From positions 18,437 through 82,436 of the forward strand of contig JAQGHQ010000360.1 in NCBI GenBank assembly GCA_028288765.1: a stretch of DNA of 64,000 bases, in the 5' to 3' direction. Each line of letters begins with the position of its first letter. Position 1 is the stretch's first letter. A model generated the notes under the pieces. That model was not told the origin of the DNA. It searched no databases and saw nothing but the letters and a program-made list of their open reading frames with translations. Positions 21,828 through 30,621 of the stretch are shown here, piece by piece. The DNA comes from Gemmataceae bacterium (GTDB lineage: Bacteria > Planctomycetota > Planctomycetia > Gemmatales > Gemmataceae). The translations under genes were made by a program, and so were the position numbers.

Positions 21828-22352
21828 TCATGGGCGAGTGATCGAAAACGGCTTGTTGCCCCTGCTCGTATCGCCGGCCGTGCAGATGAAGTAAACAATC
21901 ACCTCTTCGCCATCCTTCGCTTTGGGAAGGTCAAATCCTTTCGGGATCTCCAAGCCCAACAGGAGTTCGGCTTCGTTTTTGGGGTCCTTTCCCTTGAAAG
22001 GAACCCCCACGTCACCCGCTCTCCTGTGAAGCGGAGTCAGCCCAGGTCGATCGATGTAAGCCAGCCTGAATGCAAGGGTCTTTCCCTTGTATTTCGCGGT
22101 GTGGTCGATGAAATCGGAGATCAGATCGTTTTGAACCCGCAGAGACTGTGCGTTCCGAACGGCCAAGATCGCCGCTTGAAGTTTCGCTTGTTCTCCCGGG
22201 TCCTTCGTCTGGGCGAGGGCCTTTTCCAAAACCTGGGTGGCTTCTTCGATCGCTTTATCTGCGGGAGTTTTCGCCGGCTGAGTGAAGGCTCGATCGACGA
22301 CCGCAGCCGACAAGACCAGGACCAGTGCGAAGCGGAGTAGGGACGTTCCCAT
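21828..22352 (-). CDS. Secreted hypothetical protein
   Basis: A 174-aa protein with a signal peptide (MGTSLLRFALVLVLSAAVVD then RAFTQ) and a mature part of a charged helix (EATQVLEKALAQTKDPGEQA) and a C-terminal beta region (GEEVIVYFICTAGDTSRG). The ATG at 22352 is chosen because the signal peptide starts there, although the frame is open upstream. No known domain. It is the first gene outside the overlapping prophage operon and reads toward it; host or prophage cargo cannot be decided. Confidence 0.7.
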   Translation of the reverse strand: MGTSLLRFALVLVLSAAVVDRAFTQPAKTPADKAIEEATQVLEKALAQTKDPGEQAKLQAAILAVRNAQSLRVQNDLISDFIDHTAKYKGKTLAFRLAYIDRPGLTPLHRRAGDVGVPFKGKDPKNEAELLLGLEIPKGFDLPKAKDGEEVIVYFICTAGDTSRGNKPFSITRP

Positions 22353-22383
22353 CACACCCCTCGTGGTATCCGGCCAAGAAATG

Positions 22384-22425
22384 AAAAAAGCCCCCGCCGC
22401 AGGTACGAAGCTACGGCGGGGGCTT
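22384..22425 (-). terminator. Intrinsic terminator downstream of tRNA-Pro
   Basis: AAGCCCCCGCCG (22388-22399) and CGGCGGGGGCTT (22414-22425) form a perfect 12-bp stem. On the minus strand it is followed by TTTTC. It lies about 100 bases downstream of the tRNA gene. Confidence 0.8.
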
Positions 22426-22530
22426 GTCTCGGTAACCAGGTGCAAACCAGCTACCGAAACGGTGGTGCGCTCCCCCAGAATGATACCAGGGGTTCGAACC
22501 TTTGCCATACCGTCGCGAGCGGCATGGCAG

Positions 22531-22605
<75 letters not shown>

Positions 22606-22835
22606 TGCTCTCGACAACTGCTTTGTAACCAATCCCCCCCCACCCGGCAACTGTGTTTGCCCCGACCGCCCCGGACCCGCTAAAGCCCGCTCCCTTGAAT
22701 CCGCACCCGCGGCCCGTTAGCCTCAACTGGAGACCCGTTTCCACCGCCGGCCCACGGCCCGACCCCGGCCAACACAACCCGCCCGGCGGCGTTGAACCTG
22801 ATAAATACCTTTCGCCGCAACACACTGGGGGACTG

Positions 22836-24221
22836 ATGCCACTCTTCCGCCCCGCCTCCTGGACGCTCCTCGCTGCCACCGGGTTCGCACTCGTCGCCGG
22901 GTCGACGTCCGCACCCGCCCGCCAGCCGGCCAATAACGACCTCCCGAGACAGCCACCCGCCTACCGCGAAGTCTCGGTCCTCAAGACAGCCAGGGGCCTC
23001 AGCGACCAGAAAAAAGCCAAAGAAGCCTTCGCCGCGTTCGCCCAGTACAACGCCGAATACATCAGCCACCCCAGGGTCTACACCGCCCCGCAGGAGTTCC
23101 GCCCCGAACCGGCCCCGCCCGGGTCCCCGCCGCCCCCGAGCACCGCCGACGCCCTCATTACGGAACTCAACCGACACATCCTCGTCCCCTTCCCGATCCA
23201 GCAGTCCGGGCCGATCGTTACCCAAGACGAGGCCGACTACATCCGGGAACTCGGGGCAGCGCTAGACGTCGCCCTCAAGGATGTGATCGAAAAGAATCCC
23301 GAACGGGTCGTCCGGGTCAACGCCACCCGGATGCTCGCTGCCGCCTGCCGGTCCGGCGCCACCGCCCACTACCCCACCGTCACCGGCCTGATCACTAACC
23401 CGGCCAACCCCCCGGAAGTCAAGTACTACGCCCTCCAGGCCGCGGCCAACCTGCTCGCCGCCTACGACCTCAACGACTACCGCTCCCGCAAACACAGCAA
23501 CAAGCCGAAAGAAGTCGCCGCCCTGATCGCCGCCGTCCAGGACGCCATCCTGAACCCCGACGCCCTCGTCCCCGCACCCGCCGGAGCTGCCCTCCCGCCG
23601 GACCAATTGCAGGTGCGCGGGTTCATCCGCCGGCAGGCCGTTCGGGCCCTCGCCCAGGTCCGGTTCGCCGAGTTCAAGGTGCCCGACGGGCCGACCCTGT
23701 ACCCCGCGTTCACCCTCGCCCAGGTGGCCGTGTCCGACCCGGTCCTCGCCCCCCCCCCCGCCGAGGCCGAGATCGCCGAGGCGGTCATCGGGATCTGCAA
23801 CATGACGCCCCCCCGCGGCCAGGCGGCGCAGCCTTACGCCTACGCGATGGCCGACGCCATCGCCACCGGGCTCATCACCTTCGCCACCCCCCGGGCGGCC
23901 AGCCCCGCGGACAAGTCCCTACCGTGGCGCGGCTACGCCGCCAGGCTGAACGACGCCCTGAAGCTCTGGCGGGGCCTCTTTGATGCGAATTTCGACCCGG
24001 CCAGGCCGACCGGCTTCGCCCCGGGCGTTGCCCCGAAGCCCGTCGAGGACCTCGCGGCCCAGGCCGAGTCCCGGGTCCTGTCCCCGATGGACGGCGCCGG
24101 CCCCATCGACGTCAAAGGGCTCCGGCTCTTCCGCGACGACAAGAACATCCGGGGGGACTCGAAGTGGACCCTTACCCCGTTCGGCGATAACCCCAAATTG
24201 GTGATCCCGAAGAAGAATTGA
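22836..24221 (+). CDS. Secreted HEAT-like repeat protein, function unknown
   Basis: A 461-aa protein with a signal peptide (MPLFRPASWTLLAATGFALV then AGSTSA). The mature part is Ala-rich and helical, with HEAT-like blocks such as KNPERVVRVNATRMLAAACR, VKYYALQAAANLLAAYDLND and IRRQAVRALAQVRFAEFK, then a Pro-rich link and a C-terminal tail TPFGDNPKLVIPKKN. HEAT-like arrays usually bind proteins. The upstream frame to 22653 is open but has no signal peptide, so the ATG at 22836 after GGGGGACTG is preferred. A perfect 26-bp inverted repeat lies 97 bases downstream. Confidence 0.8.
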   Translation: MPLFRPASWTLLAATGFALVAGSTSAPARQPANNDLPRQPPAYREVSVLKTARGLSDQKKAKEAFAAFAQYNAEYISHPRVYTAPQEFRPEPAPPGSPPPPSTADALITELNRHILVPFPIQQSGPIVTQDEADYIRELGAALDVALKDVIEKNPERVVRVNATRMLAAACRSGATAHYPTVTGLITNPANPPEVKYYALQAAANLLAAYDLNDYRSRKHSNKPKEVAALIAAVQDAILNPDALVPAPAGAALPPDQLQVRGFIRRQAVRALAQVRFAEFKVPDGPTLYPAFTLAQVAVSDPVLAPPPAEAEIAEAVIGICNMTPPRGQAAQPYAYAMADAIATGLITFATPRAASPADKSLPWRGYAARLNDALKLWRGLFDANFDPARPTGFAPGVAPKPVEDLAAQAESRVLSPMDGAGPIDVKGLRLFRDDKNIRGDSKWTLTPFGDNPKLVIPKKN

Positions 24222-24317
24222 CGCTCCCCGGGCCGGACAGCCCGCGGTAATCACCCGCTTCCACTGGATCGTCCCTTGCGCCGAGGACAGCCGTTGTCCC
24301 GCCGTCGGCGGGGCGAC

Positions 24318-24372
24318 CCCCGAAGCGAACGAGCCCGGCCGAGAATATCTCGGCCGGGCTCGTTCGCTTCGG
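24318..24372. repeat. Perfect 26-bp inverted repeat with 3-nt loop
   Basis: Left arm 24318-24343, loop ATA, right arm 24347-24372; the arms are exact complements, centred on CCGAGA-ATA-TCTCGG. It lies between the end of the secreted protein gene and the transposase relic that converges on it. It could act as a bidirectional terminator or cruciform; there is no clear T-tract. Confidence 0.75.
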
Positions 24373-24421
24373 GAGGAGGTGTCGAGCCTCCAGATCCGAA
24401 AGCCTGGTGAAAAACACGGGC

Positions 24422-25200
24422 TCATGATGCGGTCGGGGTGGTGGCAGGCAACCCGAGCAGCACGCGGACCGCCCCTGGGACCGCGACCTTGAGATTGCTC
24501 ACCCACTGGAACACGGCCACGTACAGGTGAAGGTAATGCTTGCTCCCCCCGCGGAACGGTCGGGGAAGGTTCGGAGGGCGGCCCACAGTCCTTCGAGGGT
24601 GTTGTCATGCACCTCCCGGACCCCATCCCCGTCGTCGTCCCGGGCCCACTCCCGTTGGCCCGGGGAGTGGTTCACCGTGGCATGCTCCCGACCCGCCGCG
24701 GGCACCCGGGCGTACCCCGACCATTCATCCGTGTATACGGTCGACCACGCGATCGTATGGTCTGTCACGGACCCGGTCAGTGTCTCTTGGTCCGTTCGTT
24801 CGACGACCTCCAGGACGACTTCCCCGGTCGCTCGGCTGACGATCCCGACCACCGGCGGGCGGTCGTTGGCGAAGTTCCCGTGCCCCCGCCGCTTGTTCGC
24901 CCGGCGGCGGGGTGGGTCGTCCGGGTCCGCATGCGGGACCCCTTTTCCCCCCGCATTCTGGAACATCTCATCGGCTTCGGTCTCCGTCCCGGGGACCGCC
25001 CCGACCCGCGGCCACCGCGGCCAACCCCTGGAGCCGGTGCCGGAGGTACAACAGGTGCATCCGGTCGCACCCGAGTTCGCGGGCCAGCCGGAGCGCCCCG
25101 GATGCCGGATCCGGATCGGGTATTCGCCCGACCAAGCCAGGTCCGTGCTGTGTTGAAAGGCTCGCGTGGCGGCCCGCCAGCAACCGAGGGTTTCAACCGA
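24422..25200 (-). pseudogene. IS1595-family (ISXO2-like) transposase relic
   Basis: Pieces of one transposase in different frames. The best piece, about 24545-24975, reads TEADEMFQNAGGKGVPHADP, DPPRRRANKRRGHGNFAND, RPPVVGIVSRATGEVVLEVV, TDEWSGYARVPAAGREHATV and GDGVREVHDNTLEGLWAALR, typical of IS1595 including the DEMFQNAGxKG block. Upstream, a frame with LARELGCDRMHLLYLRHRLQ supplies the helical N-terminal part. Downstream, a third frame reads KHYLHLYVAVFQWVSNLKVA and ends at 24422. At least two frameshifts separate these, so no active transposase is made. No terminal inverted repeats are evident. Confidence 0.8.
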
Positions 25201-25204
25201 GCAC

Positions 25205-25304
25205 CATGTCTACCCAGAGCCGTGGACATGCCACCCAGACCAAGGTATTCGCCCGACCGATCTCAGTCATGTCCACCCCAAGCCGTGGACACGCCACCCT
25301 GACC
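25205..25304. repeat. Short direct repeats, 63-bp period
   Basis: The block around AGCCGTGGACATGCCACCC (25217 onward) recurs 63 bases later as AGCCGTGGACACGCCACCC; GTATTCGCCCGACC also appears twice (about 25117 and 25245). The repeats lie just upstream of the transposase relic and look like leftover insertion debris. Confidence 0.6.
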
Positions 25305-25998
25305 AATGGGACTGTCTCAGTGGGTTCGTGTATCAGGCATCCGGTAGGTGTAAAGCGACCAGCAGAATGACGAATACACGAGGGACAAGTCGTCTTGTCG
25401 GGCACGCTCTGCGTGCGGGTTCGCTAACAAAAACCGGCACCCCGAGCGTGCCCGACGAAGCGTGCGGAACGAATCGCGGGTCTGCTTCTTCCTATCGCCC
25501 GCCTCATTGTCGGACGCCAGCATGTCGCCCGCCCCTCCTCCATCAAGCGAATCCGGGCGGAGCTCGGCAAGGAGGAGCCCACTGGGGCGTGGTCGAGGAG
25601 AAGGGTCGGGAGTTGGTGTGGGTCGGAAAGCTGTTCGGCCTGAACGCCCCGCCGGTAGGGGCCCGCGCGGCCTGGGACGAGATCACCACCCTTCATCCCG
25701 GCCGGGCGACCGTACTAGTCGACTCGGCCGTCCGAAAGGATCAGGAGGAAGCAGTCCTTACCGCCCGCCGGATCACCCAGATGTGCTCGACCGCCACCGG
25801 GACCACTGGAAAGACCGAGTCCTCCGGGTTCTCTACCCCGTGGAAGGTGTGGCACAGAACCTCGAGTCCCCGAACTCGAAACCCGGTTACCCGCCGGGAT
25901 GAGAAGCCGCGGATCAGCTCCACGCCCTCGACACCCGGGCCGATAATCGGGGTAGAATACACCGAACCATCGGCCAGGAAGTTGTGGAGGGCGTGCGG
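25305..25998. other. Degraded region without supported gene
   Basis: About 700 bases upstream of the esterase gene. Frames around 25580-25750 read protein-like (WVGKLFGLNAPPVGARAAWD, then RATVLVDSAVRKDQEEAVLT), and a shift of frame after 25790 gives DHWKDRVLRVLYPVEGVAQN. This suggests a decayed gene of unknown type, not intact coding. The immediate upstream part of the next gene carries GGAGG. Confidence 0.4.
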
Positions 25999-26928
25999 AT
26001 GTCTGGCGTTCGGTATTGCGCGGTGCCTCTCCTGTTGGCGGTCGCGGCCGTGTCGGGGGCAGCCCCGGATACTCTCCCGACAGCCAAGCCCTTACTCCCC
26101 GTCCGCGTCGAGCGGGGGATCACCTATTCGGCCGCCGGGGGCGAAAAGCTCCTGCTCGACGTCGCGACCCCGGCGGGCGGCGGACCGTACCCGGCCGTCC
26201 TTCTCCTGCACGGCGGGGCGTGGCGGGGCGGGAGCCGTACCGACCTGTCCCGGGCGGGCAAGGACAAGGACGGGAAGCCGACCCCGAGCGTGATCGAGAC
26301 GGTCGCCGCACACGGGTACGTCGCCGCCACGGCCGCCTACCGGCTCGCGCCGAAGCACATATTCCCGGCCCAGATCGAAGACGCCCGGACGGCCGTCCGG
26401 TTCCTCCGGGCGAACGCCGGGAAGTATAGCCTCGACCCGGACAAGGTCGGGGCCATCGGGTTCTCCGCCGGCGCCCATCTCGCCCTGCTGCTCGGCACGG
26501 CCGACAGGTCCGCCGAGTCCGACGGCGCCGAGTACCCCGAACAGTCCGGCCGCGTGACGTGCGTGGTCAGCTTCTTCGGCCCGACCGACCTGAGCCTCTA
26601 CGCCGCCAGCCCGGGGCTCGAAGATGCGTACATGGTCCCGCTGCTCGGGAAGGAGTGTAAGACCGATCCGGCAGTCTACAAGCGGGCCTCGCCCATCGAA
26701 TGCGTGACCAAGGACGACCCGCCGGTCCTCATGATCCACGGGACGGCCGACGTGATCGTCCCGGTGATCCACTCGGAGCGGATGCTGAAGAAACTCCAGG
26801 ACGCCGGGGTGACCGCGGAACTCATCACGGTGAAGGGCGGGGGGCATGGGTGGACCGGACCGGTGGTGGCGAAGACCACCGCGGACGCGGTCCGGTTCCT
26901 CGACGAGCACCTGAAGGGGAAGAAATGA
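25999..26928 (+). CDS. Secreted alpha/beta-hydrolase (esterase/lipase, BD-FAE-like)
   Basis: A 309-aa secreted hydrolase. After a signal peptide (MSGVRYCAVPLLLAVAAVSG) comes AGGEKLLLDVATPAGGGPYP and the oxyanion segment LLLHGGAWRGGS near residues 70-80. The nucleophile elbow is IGFSAGAHLALLLG. The catalytic Asp is likely in MIHGTADVIVPVIHSER and the His in VKGGGHGWTG. It probably hydrolyses acyl or acetyl esters, perhaps on polysaccharides. The ATG at 25999 is preferred to the GTG at 25984 because GGAGG lies eight bases upstream. A repeat-derived hairpin with T-rich end follows the stop. Confidence 0.88.
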   Translation: MSGVRYCAVPLLLAVAAVSGAAPDTLPTAKPLLPVRVERGITYSAAGGEKLLLDVATPAGGGPYPAVLLLHGGAWRGGSRTDLSRAGKDKDGKPTPSVIETVAAHGYVAATAAYRLAPKHIFPAQIEDARTAVRFLRANAGKYSLDPDKVGAIGFSAGAHLALLLGTADRSAESDGAEYPEQSGRVTCVVSFFGPTDLSLYAASPGLEDAYMVPLLGKECKTDPAVYKRASPIECVTKDDPPVLMIHGTADVIVPVIHSERMLKKLQDAGVTAELITVKGGGHGWTGPVVAKTTADAVRFLDEHLKGKK

Positions 26929-26940
26929 CCGGAAGTCTCC

Positions 26941-27030
26941 GGCGAGCGGGAGGCATGAGCTCACCGAGTGACCCCGACCCCGATCGTAACTCGAGGCCCG
27001 AACTCGGGGGGCTTATGCCCCCCGCTCGCC
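26941..27030. repeat. GC-rich inverted repeat family, copy 1 (imperfect)
   Basis: GGCGAGCGGGAGGCATGAGC at 26941 and GCTTATGCCCCCCGCTCGCC ending at 27030 are imperfect inverse copies around a 45-nt spacer. The same element, with perfect 29-bp arms, occurs at 45919-46007. The right arm is followed by TTTTCTTCTT, so the element may terminate the hydrolase transcript. The start codon of the next small gene lies within the right arm. Confidence 0.7.
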
Positions 27031-27164
27031 TTTTCTTCTTCGTCGTCGTTGTCGCCGCCCTCGTCTTGCCCGTCTTCGCCCACGGGTGTCACGGGGACGA
27101 CGTGGATCACGAGCCGGGGTTCACCCCGCCGGCGACCCACCCCGAACCGGAACTCCGCCCATGA
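27015..27164 (+). CDS. Small lipoprotein-like or membrane-anchored peptide
   Basis: A 49-aa product: a strong hydrophobic segment MPPARLFFFVVVVAALVLPV, then FAHGCHGDDVDHEPG and a Pro/Glu-rich end. Cys in FAHGC could be a weak lipobox. Its stop overlaps the start of the DUF2330 gene as ATGA (27161-27164), which argues that it is translated. The start lies inside the repeat element, so this gene start may have been created by the insertion of that repeat. Confidence 0.5.
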   Translation: MPPARLFFFVVVVAALVLPVFAHGCHGDDVDHEPGFTPPATHPEPELRP

Positions 27165-28354
27165 TCCGCATCATTCCTCCCGTCGTTCTGGCTGCCGTCC
27201 TGGCCGCCGGGGTGGCGGCCGTCCCAACGGCCGCCCCGGCCTGCGCCCCGGCCCCGCCGTCCGGGGAGCGGGTGGACATCGCCGCCGAGACCGCTCTCAT
27301 CATCTGGGACGAGGCGAACAAGACCGAGCATTTCATCCGCCGGGCCACCTTCCAAAGTACCGCGTACGACTTCGGGTTCCTCGTCCCCACCCCGCACCGA
27401 CCGGACCTGGGTGTGGCGAGCGACGAGGTGTTCGACCACCTCGCCCGGGTCACCGCCCCGAAGGTCGAATACCACACCCGGACGCCCTCGCCCGGGTGCG
27501 GCGGGGCGGCGAGGGGGGAGAAGTCCGCCGAGGAATCTCCGGCCGGGGCGACCGGGGTGGTGGTGCTGGAACAGAAGCGGGTCGGGGACCACGACACGGT
27601 GGTGGTGGCGTTCCAGCGGGGCAAGGCCGACGACCCGGTGGCCGGGGCGGGGGAGCTGGCCGCGTGGTTGCAGCGTCACGGGTACGGGTTCGGCGACAAC
27701 CTGAAGGCGTGGCTCGTCCCGTATGTACGGGACAACTGGGTCGTGACCGCGTTCCGGATTGCCGGGCAAAAGCCGGGACCGGACGGCCCGGGGCCGGCGC
27801 CGGCCTCGACGAAGCGGCCGGGCGCTGCGGCCGGCCCCGGCACGGGCGGCAGGACCGGGCTGCGGGCCACCCCGGTCCGGATGTCGTTCCGGACCGCCCG
27901 CCCGTTCTACCCCTACCGCGAGCCCGCCGACCAGCGGGACGATCAGGCGAAGTCCGTACCCCGGTCGTTGCGGGTCTACGTCGTCGCCGACAAGCGGGTC
28001 GGGGGTACGCTCGGCGACGGGGCGGTGACCTGGCCCGGCCGAACGCTCTGGGCGGACCAGCTCTCGCCCGACGAGCGGCAGGCTGTAACGGCAGACGCGA
28101 AACTTCCCGCCGGGCTGCCGGCCGGGCAGCTGTGGCTGACCGAGTTCGAAGACCACTCGACCCCACGGCCGGGCACGGACGAGGTGTACTTCGCTCCGTC
28201 CGCGGACCAATCCCCGGTCGCCCGCTCCCCGATCATCCATTACACCGACGACTGGACCCCGTGGTATGTTGGCCTGGTCGGCTGCTGCGGGCTGCCCGCA
28301 ATCCTGCTCTTGGTCGGCGGGGTTGTGGTGTGGCAGCTGGCCCGGCAGCGCTGA
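27161..28354 (+). CDS. DUF2330 secreted/membrane protein
   Basis: A 397-aa protein with a signal peptide ending in AAVPTAAPACAPAPPSG and the DUF2330 opening ERVDIAAETALIIWDEANKT, followed by EHFIRRATFQSTAYDFGFLV. DUF2330 proteins are secreted, of unknown function, and are frequent in planctomycetes and myxobacteria. A Pro/Gly-rich loop divides the domain (about residues 205-235). The C terminus has one transmembrane helix, WYVGLVGCCGLPAILLLVGG, and a basic end, so most of the protein would face the periplasm or the outside. ATGA overlap with the small gene upstream suggests coupled expression. Confidence 0.85.
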   Translation: MIRIIPPVVLAAVLAAGVAAVPTAAPACAPAPPSGERVDIAAETALIIWDEANKTEHFIRRATFQSTAYDFGFLVPTPHRPDLGVASDEVFDHLARVTAPKVEYHTRTPSPGCGGAARGEKSAEESPAGATGVVVLEQKRVGDHDTVVVAFQRGKADDPVAGAGELAAWLQRHGYGFGDNLKAWLVPYVRDNWVVTAFRIAGQKPGPDGPGPAPASTKRPGAAAGPGTGGRTGLRATPVRMSFRTARPFYPYREPADQRDDQAKSVPRSLRVYVVADKRVGGTLGDGAVTWPGRTLWADQLSPDERQAVTADAKLPAGLPAGQLWLTEFEDHSTPRPGTDEVYFAPSADQSPVARSPIIHYTDDWTPWYVGLVGCCGLPAILLLVGGVVVWQLARQR

Positions 28355-28662
28355 GACTTGACCAGCTAAACACAAATAGAATTGTGAGTAACTAATCGCA
28401 TAAATTGTCGATATAATTATTATTGATTAGTGATGGCGCAATTCACACATGAAGGATAGCTCCTTGTCCCGGTCCGCCGTCGCAAGGAGACCGGCTGCTC
28501 ACTTGTAACCCCCTCTGGTCATCGGCGGGCTGCCGGTGAGGGCCTGTCCGGGCCACATGTCCATTTGCGCAACCGACCGGGCTCGGGCGGAGAAGCGTAG
28601 CCCCGCCTCAATGCGGCGCTCATCGACGTCTCAAGCGAGCTATCGATATCAACAAACGTATA
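28355..28662. other. AT-rich intergenic region
   Basis: No gene is supported. 28370-28450 is strongly AT-rich (TCGATATAATTATTATTGAT), in sharp contrast to the genome background. The rest is unremarkable up to the dispersed repeat at 28663. Confidence 0.5.
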
Positions 28663-28924
28663 GTTAACGAGAGTTAATCACCGCCGGCTCAGTCGCCCGA
28701 GTCGCGTACGCGGTTCGGAAACCCGCAAATCTTAACCAATCTTAACAAATTAACTTGGTTGTTTTGCCGAAAGGCGTGTGTGGTTCAGGGGTTCTGGAGA
28801 CGTTGTGGGAAGTGTGCAAATGGGCTCGGGCGGGTGGTATTGCCACCCTGTGGGGACGGGATCTCTGTTACCGGTTTCAGGGGAAAACGGACCACCCGCT
28901 CGCGCGCCCGACGGGGTACGCCGA
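28663..28924 (+). repeat. Dispersed roughly 260-bp repeat, copy A
   Basis: Starts GTTAACGAGAGTTAATCACC and contains AAATCTTAACCAATCTTAAC near 28727. It continues with a GTGTGTGGTTCAGGGGTTC segment, a GGGTGGTATTGCCACCC hairpin and a GGAAAACGGACCACCCGCTC segment. The reverse complement of 38967-39230 follows it block by block with substitutions. No intact coding frame is shared, so this is a noncoding element. It ends about 40 bases before the 3' end of the next gene on the minus strand. Confidence 0.75.
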
Positions 28925-28966
28925 TGTCATTTCGACACCGGCACCCGGAGGTCCGAGATCGGCGGG

Positions 28967-30349
28967 TTACGGCTTCGGGATCGGGATCGGGAGGATGTTG
29001 TCCCCGAACAGCTTCTGTCCGGTGCCGACCAGCTGCTGCTGCGCCTGGTCCTTGCTCAGGTTGAACGTCAGGTTCGACAACACCCGCCGGGTTTCGAGCA
29101 GCGCGGGGTCGTTCGGCCCGTCGAACTGGCCGACGGTGACAATGCTCCCGCTGCGGGTGTGCAGGACGAACGCCTCCAGCATCCACAGCTGCCCGCCCGG
29201 TCCCTTCATCTCGCGGAGCGCCTTCGCCAGGGCCTCCGCCTGCTCGGCCCCGGCCCGCAATACGTCCCCCCCCTTCCCGAACGAGAGCTTCCGCATCATC
29301 GAGCTGTCTTCGTCCTTCGACTGGAACGTGACCGGGGCGGAGAACGACTTCACCCCGAGCGTCCAGTTCCGGGTCGCCTTCAGCAGGCTGTACGGACGGC
29401 CCTCGTTCAACCGGACCACGAACGGGTCGAGCCCGGTCGACTGCGCGGGGGCCGACTTCGGGGCGGCCGGGTTCTTCACCATCATCGCCTGGCCGAACGG
29501 GTTCAGGAAGGTCTTCTCGATGACCTGCTTGCCATCCGGTCCGGTCCCGGCGAGCGCTCCGCCGTCCATCAGCCTGACATCTTGCGGGGCCGGCCACTTC
29601 TTCACCACGGCCAGCGCCTTCACCGCCTCGTCCTCGGTCGCGAACGGGCCGGTCAGGACGCCGATCTGGTCCCGATACCGGAACGTCTGGAACCGGACCC
29701 GGGTGTCCGGCTCGAGGAATTCCATCCCCTGCAGCTGACTCTTCTGCCGGTAACCATCCAGCGAGGCGGCGAAGGCACTGGCCCGCTGCCGGGCCGTCGC
29801 CATGGCCACCGCCTCGGCCCGCTTCTCCTCTGAAATGTGTTCGTACAGGTAAACTCGCGCCCGGTGGGTCAGCTGGACATAGTTCGCGAGGCCCTCGGCC
29901 AGCTGGAGGGCGGTCATGCCGGGGTCCCTAGGGTCAGGCCGGGCCGGGCGGGAGTAGCTTTTCAAGAGGATGAAGTACGCCCCCTCCTCGGCCCGCAGTG
30001 CGAGCGGGTGGTTCGACCCGAGGGCGGACGGGATTTCGACCGGGGCGGGCGGGGTTGTGGCCGGGACGCCCGCCCGGAAGCCGGGGCTGGGGGTCATGGT
30101 CGCGCCTGCGGGCTGGAACCCGTCGGCCGGCGGAACATATCCACCGGCGGGCGGTGTAGGGACCGACGGGGTTCCGACCGGCTGTCCACCGCCGACCGGC
30201 GCAGAGACGGGTTGTACTCCCCCAAAAGGCAGGGTAGTTTGGGGTTGCGGCACACCACCTGGGATGCGGTCGGCCACGAACTGGGCGACCACCGCCGACC
30301 CGCTGAGCACCACGGCCACACCAACCCCCAGCACCTGCGACCAGCGCAT
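28967..30349 (-). CDS. Secreted protein with SPOR-like region, function unknown
   Basis: A 460-aa protein with a signal peptide (MRWSQVLGVGVAVVLSGSAV then VAQF) and AAGGGGGTGG before its ATG. Residues about 30-110 are Pro/Gly-rich (disordered spacer). The folded part includes EEGAYFILLKSYSRPARPDP, AEGLANYVQLTHRARVYLYE and FQTFRYRDQIGVLTGPFATE followed by EAVKALAVVKKWPAP, a pattern like SPOR domains that bind peptidoglycan (short strand, DQIGVLTGPF, then a helix). The C-terminal half repeats a similar alpha/beta pattern. Divergent from the ECF sigma gene. Confidence 0.7.
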   Translation of the reverse strand: MRWSQVLGVGVAVVLSGSAVVAQFVADRIPGGVPQPQTTLPFGGVQPVSAPVGGGQPVGTPSVPTPPAGGYVPPADGFQPAGATMTPSPGFRAGVPATTPPAPVEIPSALGSNHPLALRAEEGAYFILLKSYSRPARPDPRDPGMTALQLAEGLANYVQLTHRARVYLYEHISEEKRAEAVAMATARQRASAFAASLDGYRQKSQLQGMEFLEPDTRVRFQTFRYRDQIGVLTGPFATEDEAVKALAVVKKWPAPQDVRLMDGGALAGTGPDGKQVIEKTFLNPFGQAMMVKNPAAPKSAPAQSTGLDPFVVRLNEGRPYSLLKATRNWTLGVKSFSAPVTFQSKDEDSSMMRKLSFGKGGDVLRAGAEQAEALAKALREMKGPGGQLWMLEAFVLHTRSGSIVTVGQFDGPNDPALLETRRVLSNLTFNLSKDQAQQQLVGTGQKLFGDNILPIPIPKP

Positions 30350-30621
30350 GGTCCACCCCCTTTGCCGCGGCACGAACTGTTCCCCGAGTGCGTCGTGCCA
30401 TACCCGAGGGGAGGCGGTCGTTCCAGAGGAAATCGAGGGAATTCCTGGACTTCCGCCCCGGCAGTCTGGGCGGCCGGGGCGGGACGTGTGAAGATTCTGG
30501 AAAAGAGGATCGGCTTGACACGCCCGCCTGGCGCAGCTGAGATACAACAATCTTTTCTGGTCCCCCTCCCGCCGTCCGAGCGAACGCCCGGTCGGTTCCT
30601 AGCGTACAGGTATTCAGGGAC

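Noticed and set aside
22426..22530. Second tRNA next to tRNA-Pro, suggested by GGTTCGAACC
   Set aside because: No acceptor, D or anticodon stem can be formed around it.
25205..25304. CRISPR array
   Set aside because: Only two to three imperfect direct repeats without regular spacers; no cas gene in the window.
27107..28375. 422-aa minus-strand frame opposite the DUF2330 gene
   Set aside because: Antisense shadow; the plus strand encodes a signal peptide, family motif and coupled start.
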